A stretch of DNA of 5,659 nucleotides from Candidatus Methanocomedens sp. Its GTDB lineage: Archaea > Halobacteriota > Methanosarcinia > Methanosarcinales > Methanocomedenaceae. The notes beneath the pieces were generated by a model. It ran no database searches and had not been told where the DNA came from. It worked only from the letters and a program-made list of their open reading frames with translations. The translations under genes were made by a program, and so were the position numbers. The stretch lies in the NCBI GenBank assembly GCA_013374385.1, contig QBUR01000111.1, positions 1 through 5,659 on the forward strand. The letters run 5' to 3'. This document shows, piece by piece, positions 1 through 5,659 of this stretch (its first letter is position 1; the number at the start of each line of letters is the position of its first letter).

Positions 1-41
1 TGATCATATTTTTTGAACATGGCTATACCCCAATTTTATTT

Positions 42-65
42 ACATAAAAAGTATACTTTTTATGT
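42..65. repeat. Perfect 24-bp AT-rich palindrome
   Basis: The half-site ACATAAAAAGTA (42-53) is followed directly by its exact reverse complement (54-65) with no spacer. Zero spacing and perfect symmetry suit a dimeric DNA-binding protein. Alternatively it could form a short hairpin serving as a terminator between convergent or consecutive genes, since a T5 run is present on either strand. The gene it would belong to lies beyond the left edge of the window. Confidence 0.6.
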
Positions 66-125
66 GATATATGCAATAAAAGTACTTAAAGGCTTCGATT
101 GATATCGATAATGGGGGAAGGTGGA

Positions 126-135
126 ATAAAAAAAG
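126..135 (-). terminator. Candidate T-rich terminator for minus-strand transcription
   Basis: The minus strand carries a run of seven T (plus-strand A at 128-134), the longest such tract downstream of the 142-residue ORF. Archaeal RNA polymerase can stop at U-rich tracts without a hairpin. The tract is about 240 bases beyond the stop codon, so its link to that gene is weak. Confidence 0.2.
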
Positions 136-375
136 TTGATTGATTTTGATGAATCGTTCAAGATGAAATATAGTTAAATGCTAAAAATCAAAACTTATGT
201 GAAATATTATGTACAAATGTGAAAATTTGTTGATTCTGAGGGGTTTTGGGACAGCATGTATAGATTAGTCTGTGGTTTACATTTTTTTCATCTTCATCTT
301 AATACCCCGCAGCTCTGCTGCAGTTGGGTGTGCCGTCGCAACGTTTGACTCTTTAGCAAACGGTTTTTACAGTCC

Positions 376-804
376 TTACTCAAAAAGATACTTTTTTTCG
401 GGTACTTCCCTGACAACAAAATCCCCATACTCTTCTTCAAGCATGAACAGGGTACGGGTCTTACGCCCTTCCTTTTTTCGGGTATATGATATCTGCCCCC
501 CATTCTCAAGATACTGGGAATAAATAATGTCAAACTCTTTGCGTTCTGATTCCTTGAGTTCGATATGTCGGGTGCGGTCACGCACCTGGTCATATGCTAT
601 CAATACATCCGCTTCCCTAATCCTCTTGAGTTCTTCCAGGGTATTAGAGTCTGTGGATTCATCGATGTAAACGCTTTTCTTTAGTCCGGGAGACCAGCCT
701 ATACAACGATTTTCGAGATTCAAGATTGTAATGGGAATCCATTCTTCATCTTTTTGTCTGGAGGAATAGTTGACTTTGTTCAATGTGATATTGTATTGTT
801 GCAA
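376..804 (-). CDS. Hypothetical protein, 142 residues, TTG start
   Basis: I do not recognise this protein. It is soluble and charged, with no signal peptide, membrane segment or cysteine cluster (a single Cys at 34). The N-terminal half looks beta-rich (NITLNKVNY; EWIPITILNL 21-30; CIGWSPGLKKSVYID 34-48). It is followed by a probable helix around 55-63, a strand DVLIAYD (66-72), a helix around 84-99, and a basic turn YTRKKEGRKTR (107-117) leading into strands TLFMLEEEYGDFVVREV. Mixed charge, frame-consistent composition and length favour a real gene over a shadow. The start is uncertain. The frame opens only two codons upstream of the TTG, there is no Shine-Dalgarno, and the first ATG in frame is at residue 121. 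ATGs just upstream lie in a different frame that stops soon after crossing the TTG, so an N-terminal frameshift or truncation is possible. The stop is TAA. No neighbour suggests a function. Confidence 0.6.
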   Translation of the reverse strand: MQQYNITLNKVNYSSRQKDEEWIPITILNLENRCIGWSPGLKKSVYIDESTDSNTLEELKRIREADVLIAYDQVRDRTRHIELKESERKEFDIIYSQYLENGGQISYTRKKEGRKTRTLFMLEEEYGDFVVREVPEKKYLFE

Positions 805-870
805 TAGATACTAAACAGTTGTTCCATCCTAAAATATCTCATTATGAGGACAATCATTATAATCTGATTC

Positions 871-880
871 TAAATATATC
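871..880 (-). promoter_or_regulatory. Candidate TATA box of the 142-residue ORF
   Basis: The minus strand reads GATATATTTA, immediately preceded by GGGTGGA, a purine-rich stretch resembling a TFB recognition element. Predicted transcription start is near 849, about 45 bases before the TTG at 804. A competing weaker box, ATATTTTA at 830-837, would instead give an almost leaderless transcript starting at the TTG. Which is used cannot be decided from sequence. Confidence 0.35.
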
Positions 881-892
881 TCCACCCGAAAT

Positions 893-970
893 AAAGGGGT
901 TCTGTAAAACATAATTAACAATGATATATGGTTAAATTGATATTGATTACTTTTTAAAATCAACCCCTTT
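893..970. repeat. 9-bp inverted repeat AAAGGGGTT / AACCCCTTT, 60-base spacing
   Basis: AAAGGGGTT at 893-901 and AACCCCTTT at 962-970 are exact reverse complements flanking 60 AT-rich bases. They sit just upstream of the candidate promoter of the 142-residue ORF and could be paired operator sites or the base of a large loop. GGGG stands out against the surrounding AT-rich sequence. Chance is not excluded. Confidence 0.35.
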
Positions 971-1114
971 TTCAAAAATCAAATTCGATGCACCCGGCTT
1001 CATCCTGCTACCAGTATCCTGCGAGGCATACTCAGTTTCACTTTTAAATAAACGGGCGCAAAGTAAGTATTAACACATGCGGTTTTTTACTTTTTTGTCT
1101 GTAGTTTAAAATCG

Positions 1115-1825
1115 CTAACCTACAGAATATGTCACCATTTTCCTATCAAGTCTCATATCAGCAGGGTCGTCCTCCACATCAAAATGAGGAATCCCATATT
1201 CCTCGTTCATTTCAGCAACAATTCTCTCGAAATCTGACCCAGCCATCAGTTCCCGAAAAAGCACAGCCATTTGCCCGATCTTTTTGTAATCACAGAACCA
1301 CTGATGCAGGATAAGATCTACACCTTCATATCCTACAAAATCCCTGAATGCATCTTTGTAATACATTTCGCTCTTACAGCAATCAAGATAATATAATTGA
1401 TACGGTTTTTTATCTGGATGTTCAAATCCTGCTTTCATTGCATCAGTAAAGATATCCACATCGTCGCTCAGACTGATATGTTTACCATATCCTGCATGGG
1501 ATTTTAGGTATATGACATCCTCATTTATTAAAGATTCTTGCCAGAGTTCCTGCAGGTCTTTATCATAATCCCTGCCGTGGACAAGGCGTATGCGTGCAGT
1601 AATATCGCTGTCGTCATAGCTGAATGTAGTCCTTAATTCATCATACCCGCTGCGATGTTCTGTAACCCTAAAACCGATGTTCCTGAGCCTGAGCCGGGCT
1701 CCCTGGAATACACTATAGTCGTAATAAGCATCCCACGGGTCAGGACCTATCAGGAGGGTAGCATTAAAACTACCTCCATCGAACAGCATGTCATATCTAG
1801 GTGTATTCCGGGCATTATGGGTCAT
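1115..1825 (-). CDS. Uncharacterised protein with probable caspase-like (clan CD) fold
   Basis: I do not recognise a named family. The 236-residue protein (numbered below with one extra residue, from the adjacent upstream TTG) reads as an alpha/beta domain: a strand FNATLLIG (21-28), a helix (34-50), then a hydrophobic strand ending in a His, DVIYLKSHAGYG (104-115, H111), and a second strand ending in a double Cys, YQLYYLDCCKS (143-153, C150/C151). His-after-strand followed by Cys-after-strand is the clan CD peptidase layout, and DCC aligns with the usual D-x-C, making C151 the likelier nucleophile. The tail LFRELMAGSDFERIVAEMN (190-208) is helical. No signal peptide or membrane segment is visible, so it is probably cytosolic. 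TTG at 1828 directly precedes ATG at 1825; I prefer the ATG. No Shine-Dalgarno is well placed, and a TATA-like box about 31 bases upstream suggests a leaderless mRNA. The ORF is surely real; the fold is inference and peptidase activity is unproven. Confidence 0.85.
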   Translation of the reverse strand: MTHNARNTPRYDMLFDGGSFNATLLIGPDPWDAYYDYSVFQGARLRLRNIGFRVTEHRSGYDELRTTFSYDDSDITARIRLVHGRDYDKDLQELWQESLINEDVIYLKSHAGYGKHISLSDDVDIFTDAMKAGFEHPDKKPYQLYYLDCCKSEMYYKDAFRDFVGYEGVDLILHQWFCDYKKIGQMAVLFRELMAGSDFERIVAEMNEEYGIPHFDVEDDPADMRLDRKMVTYSVG

Positions 1826-1850
1826 CAATGTTGTTTTCTCTTATTTTCAG

Positions 1851-1860
1851 TGAATATAAC
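1851..1860 (-). promoter_or_regulatory. Candidate TATA box of the caspase-like gene
   Basis: The minus strand reads GTTATATTCA, centred about 31 bases before the ATG at 1825 and 28 before the adjacent TTG. With the usual archaeal spacing, transcription would begin within a few bases of the start codon. That fits the lack of a well-placed Shine-Dalgarno; the nearest purine run, AAGAGA, is too far from the start codon. Confidence 0.4.
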
Positions 1861-1905
1861 ATTAACGCATTGGAAAGCCTGTGTTCATCTGCAGTTAGTT
1901 TGAAC

Positions 1906-2084
1906 GGGCACTGTTCCAAAAATCAGTTATTTTGTTGATACTGACTTTGAGTAAAATCTGTGTAAATCAGTGAAATCTGTGTCTATAAATATAAAAAGAC
2001 ACGGATTTCACTGATTTACACAGATTTGTCGTTGCATCTGCATATGATCTATTCGCTGTATAACTGAATTTTGGTATTGTGTCC
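1906..2084. mobile_element. Possible MITE-like element with terminal inverted repeats around the hairpin
   Basis: Outside the hairpin, CCAAAAATCAGTTAT at 1916-1930 matches the reverse complement of 2060-2074 (CCAAAATTCAGTTAT) at 14 of 15 positions. Extending outwards to 1906 and 2084 adds a weaker match of the form GGnCACnnTn, about 20 of 25 overall. GG-ended AT-rich inverted termini are common in insertion sequences. The 179-base interval has no ORF, so it would have to be mobilised in trans. No clear target-site duplication is visible at the edges (GAAC on the left, ACAT on the right), so the element is old, the edges are wrong, or the outer repeats have another meaning. Confidence 0.4.
1954..2027. 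repeat. 31-bp near-perfect inverted repeat (long hairpin) downstream of polC
   Basis: The left arm 1954-1984 and right arm 1997-2027 match at 30 of 31 positions across a 12-base AT-only loop (1985-1996). The one difference, T1978 against G2003, becomes a G-U wobble in plus-strand RNA and an A-C mismatch in minus-strand RNA. Each arm is built from three units: AAATCTGTGT, AAATCAGTG and AAATCTGTGTC. The first and third share an identical 10-mer. It starts 90 bases past the polC stop. In the polC transcript the loop is U-rich (UUUUAUAUUUAU), so it could define or protect the 3' end, but the size and internal repetition look more like a dispersed palindromic element. Confidence 0.9.
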
Positions 2085-2116
2085 ACATACCATAGTAATT
2101 TATTTAACATTGTAAT

Positions 2117-5100
2117 TCACATAAAATCTGCCAGTCCCAACTGCTTGGAAACATCACTCTCGAACAGCGACTTGATCTCAAGGTTAATGAGTTCAAGTCT
2201 TTGTTTGGTGTAATCGCTAATTCCATATTCTTCAGCTATCTGGAGTGACACTTCCATATACTTCTTTACCGACCCCTCATGCACGGTCAGTACAATTTTG
2301 CCGTTGCATTTTGGACATTTACCCAGCAAAGGAGGACGTCTGAATTTTCGGTTGCACTTTACGCACCGCACCTTCTGTCTTGAAAATGCCCGCAGGTTAC
2401 CGATAAGGTCAGGCAGGAAATGTGACTTGATGACCCGCTCTGCAACATCCCGCTCATCCACAGCCCGTATTTTTTTTGCCAGTTCAAGTTGTGCCGTCAT
2501 TTTCTCAATCATGCTGCCCAGTGTCTTGTAAGCGCTGTTGGCAGGCCCCATTGCAATGTCGGATGTGTCATGGGTAAAACCCCAGCCATCATATTGTCCG
2601 GGTGTACCCAGCCTGCCAGTTACGGTATCCATCAACTTTTCCAGGTCTTTTGGATTGGCATAGTCCATTGTAGCTTCATAGAACTCAAGGGGATAGCGGC
2701 GTAGTACGTCAATATTATGGGCTTCCTTGTCCACTTCACTGGGGTCAATACGGGTAGTGAGTACCAGCGGTGCATCCATCTGGCCCCCCCGTTTATCTGG
2801 CAGGTACGAGCGTGAGAAGTTCAACAGCCCGTCCATCAGCAGCATGACACAGTCCTCATCACCGTCACAATTCCGGCGTTTGGCTGCATGGAAAAAAGGA
2901 TGAGCCCAGCCTACCGAAGCCCTGGTAAAACCTACCAGCCGCCCCAGTACACCTGCGGAAGTATGGGGTGCCAGCCCTATGATCAATATTCCTACCAAAT
3001 CGTTCACTGTGCTGGCATTGTAGTATGGTTCAAGACCATAATATTTCACCAGCAGATCATCAATGAAACAGGCAGCTTTTAGCAGATATTCTCCGCAGTG
3101 ATAGGATACTACCAGATCCTGCACATTCAGTTCCATAACCTGCGATGGGTCCACGAGTTCTTTTCCATCCATATCAACCGTGTATCCGAGCCGGTGCATG
3201 GTCTGCACATCAGTACCAATCTCAGCAGGTCTTATATGGGTCAGGGGCAGGTCTGACATATCATACCGCACAGTACCATCCTTGAAAGTGATCACCTCGT
3301 GCCTGGCGCGCAATATCCCTTTTTCAATGGGTTCCGGTGTCTTATTTTTGGATATCAGTCCCTGTACACCCTTGAAACTGGCCAGGTTATCCCGCTCACC
3401 AATATTCGCAAAGGCTTTGAGATATTCATCCTTGAAATTAATAGTAAGTTTATCAGCCGAGGTGGTCTCAAGTCCACATTTGGGACATACCGGCTCCCCC
3501 ACCTCAATATTACATACCGGACAATGTAATTTTGCCCGGGTGGGTCCTCCGCAATCGGAGCAAAAACGCCTGAAAGTTGCCGCTCCGCATCTAGTACATG
3601 CCCTGGTATCGATTTCCACTTCAAATGTACCCACGTTTTCCTTGAAAGATTTGGAATAGCTCTTTGCTTCTATCATAGAACGTTTGCGCCCACCCGCATC
3701 ACCCACAGGGAACAGCAAGTTCGGGGCAGGTTTCATCTCACGCTTATCAGATTTTTCAGGTCTGCCCATTCTGGAACCGATACGGTACGGTGCCCGCATC
3801 CTGATAGTGAGCTGGCTAAGGTGGTTGACCATATCCATTGGGTCAGGCTTCTCATCTACGGAAGCATTCCTGACACGATGCAGGGAATCGTCAAGACCCA
3901 GGCACCGAACCAGGGGTCCCGCCTGGTCGATATGGACCTTGTTATCGTGTACACTGTGCTGGACAAGCAGCATTTCCATTATGTGCTTGATATCGCTATC
4001 AACAGGAAGTACCAGTTCTGCGTTTTCATACGTTGCGTTGTGCTCCACATAGGTTGAGAGTGTGAAAATATCCTGTGAGGTGACATCATGCCACAGGTAA
4101 GTGTATTGTGGATGAAGCGGGACCTGAAATTTATCAGATAATTCCAGTGCCGTAGCGCCGGAAGGTTTGGTAAGTTCTAATTCCTTGTATGGTATATCAT
4201 TCCCCATCTTTGCAGCCGCCGTCTCCAGTTCCTGTATCCACCATTCAAAACAGTATCCTGAAGGAATCAGCAGGTGATTATTCTCAAGGAAATCCCCGTA
4301 GTTTATCAGCAACTCGCCGATGTCCAGTATCTGGGATACGGAACTCCTGACCTGATAAGCCTGTTCCATGGAATCAACCCTTAGCACATTACCATTGAAC
4401 AGACGTACAGTCGGACCTTCCAGACTGTCCACGGGAGCTATGCCCAGCGCCTTGCCCGGTCGTTCCACTTTAATCTGGGTGCCAGCTGCCAGGAAATCAT
4501 CCATCAGTACCATGGTGGCAGGGCTGGTACCTCCACCCGCAAAGCTGGTGTTCCGGCTGCGTCCATACCTGAGCCTGAAACCCCCTGGCCTGGATGGATA
4601 TGAAAACACGGGCCTGCCGGCAATCAGGTCTTGCAGGTACTTGTCCTTGGGTTTGACCTTGACACCGTCTGTATCATCCAAATCATCGTCTTTTTTTCCG
4701 CCACTAATGAACGTATCCAACCAGTCCCAGCCGTCCAGTTTGAGGTTGTCCACATGTTTTTTTATTTTCGGCGCTTTTAAAGCCAGGCCTTCGGCCATGA
4801 CCAGACACATCCCCCCCCTGACCTTGTTTGTGGGGATTCGGGGCAGGTCCCTGTGACCATCCACTTCCGCATCCTCGGTGGGTTCCCCGTCTATGCATAC
4901 GGGACAGTTTTCCACAATAAGTCGAATCTCTTCCTCGCTGGGAGTATATTGCAGGCTTGCTACACGTCTGTATAACTGTACCTCTTCCACATACCTGTCA
5001 ACTTCGTTCTTGGTGGGTATGTACCTTCCAATATCCATGCTTCTCCTGACAAAATCGGCAACCAGTACCGAAAGTGCCTGTGCAGTACCGCCTGCACTCC

Positions 5101-5545
5101 TGATGGGGCCAGCATAATATATCCTTACAAATCTTGAACCATCGGCATTGGTCTCGATATCCACCCGGTCAATACCTTCAATGGGTGCCGCCACCACGCC
5201 TTCGGTAAGCATCGCCACCGATACCCTGACAGCGGCATCCAGGGCCTGGGTCTCAGAGTCAAAGGGTTGCACCTTGCCGGTAGCCACATCCACACCAATA
5301 TGCAGTGCTGCCTCTTCCCGACTCATATCTTTTTCCAGTTCCCTGATACGCGGCGCCACTCCCTCGATGCCGATAAGTTTTTCCACCCTGTCTGCAAGGT
5401 CCTGAGCGAGGGGTATCTCAATATTGGGTTGGGGGTCAAGTCCTTTACTTCTGGCTTTTGCTGCAATCTCAATGGCAGAATTGAGTTTAGAATCCATTAA
5501 CACGAAGTATTCTTGCATACTTTGGCTTGCAGCTATTTCTTTCAT
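2117..5545 (-). CDS. polC: DNA polymerase D large (catalytic) subunit DP2
   Basis: Catalytic subunit of the archaeal replicative family-D DNA polymerase. It extends DNA from dNTPs and works with the DP1 exonuclease subunit, which is not in this window. The 1142 residues are full family length without an intein. Visible landmarks: the conserved N-terminal block GPIRSAGGTAQA (146-157); a CPVC pair (214-217) and the PTNKVRGGM block (238-246); an acidic/lysine linker around 282-302; two zinc sites, C650/C653/C662/C665 and C675/C678/C687/C690; the active-site motif NCDGDED (892-898), where D894 and D896 match the metal-binding aspartates of the double-psi beta-barrel core; and a third zinc site, C1061/C1064/C1077/C1080. 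The C-terminus QLGLADFM (1135-1142) fits a PCNA-interacting peptide. The ATG start is supported by AGAGGT a few bases upstream; the stop is TGA. The gene appears monocistronic. Identification is very secure; the PIP assignment is inferred from position and pattern. Confidence 0.98.
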   Translation of the reverse strand: MKEIAASQSMQEYFVLMDSKLNSAIEIAAKARSKGLDPQPNIEIPLAQDLADRVEKLIGIEGVAPRIRELEKDMSREEAALHIGVDVATGKVQPFDSETQALDAAVRVSVAMLTEGVVAAPIEGIDRVDIETNADGSRFVRIYYAGPIRSAGGTAQALSVLVADFVRRSMDIGRYIPTKNEVDRYVEEVQLYRRVASLQYTPSEEEIRLIVENCPVCIDGEPTEDAEVDGHRDLPRIPTNKVRGGMCLVMAEGLALKAPKIKKHVDNLKLDGWDWLDTFISGGKKDDDLDDTDGVKVKPKDKYLQDLIAGRPVFSYPSRPGGFRLRYGRSRNTSFAGGGTSPATMVLMDDFLAAGTQIKVERPGKALGIAPVDSLEGPTVRLFNGNVLRVDSMEQAYQVRSSVSQILDIGELLINYGDFLENNHLLIPSGYCFEWWIQELETAAAKMGNDIPYKELELTKPSGATALELSDKFQVPLHPQYTYLWHDVTSQDIFTLSTYVEHNATYENAELVLPVDSDIKHIMEMLLVQHSVHDNKVHIDQAGPLVRCLGLDDSLHRVRNASVDEKPDPMDMVNHLSQLTIRMRAPYRIGSRMGRPEKSDKREMKPAPNLLFPVGDAGGRKRSMIEAKSYSKSFKENVGTFEVEIDTRACTRCGAATFRRFCSDCGGPTRAKLHCPVCNIEVGEPVCPKCGLETTSADKLTINFKDEYLKAFANIGERDNLASFKGVQGLISKNKTPEPIEKGILRARHEVITFKDGTVRYDMSDLPLTHIRPAEIGTDVQTMHRLGYTVDMDGKELVDPSQVMELNVQDLVVSYHCGEYLLKAACFIDDLLVKYYGLEPYYNASTVNDLVGILIIGLAPHTSAGVLGRLVGFTRASVGWAHPFFHAAKRRNCDGDEDCVMLLMDGLLNFSRSYLPDKRGGQMDAPLVLTTRIDPSEVDKEAHNIDVLRRYPLEFYEATMDYANPKDLEKLMDTVTGRLGTPGQYDGWGFTHDTSDIAMGPANSAYKTLGSMIEKMTAQLELAKKIRAVDERDVAERVIKSHFLPDLIGNLRAFSRQKVRCVKCNRKFRRPPLLGKCPKCNGKIVLTVHEGSVKKYMEVSLQIAEEYGISDYTKQRLELINLEIKSLFESDVSKQLGLADFM

Positions 5546-5549
5546 GAGA

Positions 5550-5555
5550 ACCTCT
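5550..5555 (-). promoter_or_regulatory. Ribosome-binding site of polC
   Basis: The minus strand reads AGAGGT four bases before the ATG at 5545. GAGGT is complementary to the CCUCC-containing 3' end of archaeal 16S rRNA and supports this start over the later Met at residue 10. It also implies a leadered transcript. Confidence 0.75.
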
Positions 5556-5617
5556 TTTCAGTATGGGGAATTGATTTCATGTTAAATAATAGTATATTAC
5601 AAGATATAATACTGAGG

Positions 5618-5628
5618 AAATATATAAC
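5618..5628 (-). promoter_or_regulatory. Candidate TATA box of polC
   Basis: The minus strand reads GTTATATATTT, close to the archaeal TATA consensus. It would place transcription start near 5595, giving a leader of about 50 bases that includes the Shine-Dalgarno. A second AT-rich candidate, ATTATATC at 5603-5610, cannot be excluded. The purine-rich BRE expected just upstream is not clear. The call rests on base pattern and spacing only. Confidence 0.4.
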
Positions 5629-5659
5629 AAAACTATTAAATTAGATAAGCTACTTAAAG

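Larger units (their letters stand above)
1..375. other. AT-rich non-coding stretch at the left end
   Basis: No ORF here looks real on either strand; the reading frames running into 272-375 are shadows of the ORF at 376-804. It holds the 24-bp palindrome, a T7 tract on the minus strand, and two small inverted repeats: GCAGC-TCT-GCTGC (309-321) and CGTTTG/CAAACG (342-347 and 357-362). The latter two lie just past the TAA of the 142-residue ORF and could shape its 3' end, but neither is followed by a U-run in the minus-strand RNA. Confidence 0.6.
805..1114. other. Intergenic stretch between the caspase-like gene and the 142-residue ORF
   Basis: No supported gene. It contains the candidate promoters of the 142-residue ORF, the AAAGGGGTT inverted repeat, a repeated AAAATCAA (956-963 and 975-982), and a less AT-rich patch around 985-1060. 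A 7-bp inverted repeat, TCTGTAG/CTACAGA (1098-1104 and 1120-1126), straddles the stop of the caspase-like gene, but it is followed by A rather than U in that transcript, so I do not call it a terminator. Confidence 0.55.

Noticed and set aside
309..362. Small hairpins after the 142-residue ORF as intrinsic terminators
   Set aside because: Stems are only 5-6 bp and no U-run follows in the minus-strand RNA.
272..593. ORFs at 272-523 (plus) and 294-593 (minus) overlapping the 142-residue ORF
   Set aside because: Three frames compete here. These two are lower in protein-like composition and shorter than the 376-804 frame, so I treat them as shadows, though the choice is less certain than for polC.
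1..1114. tRNA, rRNA or riboswitch in the AT-rich spacers
   Set aside because: I see no cloverleaf, no conserved rRNA blocks and no recognisable aptamer core on either strand.
1655..1903. Plus-strand ORF of 82 codons over the start of the caspase-like gene
   Set aside because: It overlaps the better-supported minus-strand gene and its promoter, and its composition is not convincing.
1954..2027. CRISPR-like array
   Set aside because: The repeat units are about 10 bases, directly abutting and arranged as an inverted pair, with no spacers and no cas genes.
2298..5500. Numerous plus-strand ORFs of 60-160 codons opposite polC
   Set aside because: They lie antisense to a fully conserved replication gene and their translations have no recognisable motifs, as expected for shadow frames.
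2117..5545. Possible intein in DP2
   Set aside because: Euryarchaeal DP2 genes often carry inteins near the active site, but here the NCDGDED block and its flanks are continuous and the length is normal.

Overview
The window most likely comes from a euryarchaeon. The decisive gene is a complete DNA polymerase D large subunit (DP2, polC), a protein found only in Archaea, and its sequence has the look of the Methanosarcinales / ANME-2 side of the Euryarchaeota (lineage from memory of the family, not from a search). TATA-like boxes and a GAGGT ribosome-binding site complementary to archaeal 16S rRNA fit this. The genes have moderate GC and the spacers are strongly AT-rich.

All three supported genes lie on the minus strand, so transcription runs right to left. 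Positions 5546-5659 hold the probable polC promoter and leader. polC fills 5545-2117. Next comes a spacer (2116-1829) containing a near-perfect 31-bp hairpin nested inside a weaker pair of terminal inverted repeats, which looks like a small non-autonomous mobile element or dispersed palindromic repeat. An uncharacterised gene at 1825-1115 follows; its protein carries a His/Cys arrangement that suggests a caspase-like (clan CD) fold. A 310-base AT-rich spacer (1114-805) precedes a 142-residue orphan ORF (804-376) with a TTG start. The leftmost 375 bases have no convincing gene but contain a perfect 24-bp palindrome.

The genes do not form an obvious pathway. polC is a core replication gene whose partner DP1 is not here. 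The spacers are long and each gene has its own plausible promoter, so the three are probably separate transcription units. The two smaller genes look like lineage-specific accessory genes beside a housekeeping gene. The least explained items are the caspase-like protein and the palindromic element behind polC.
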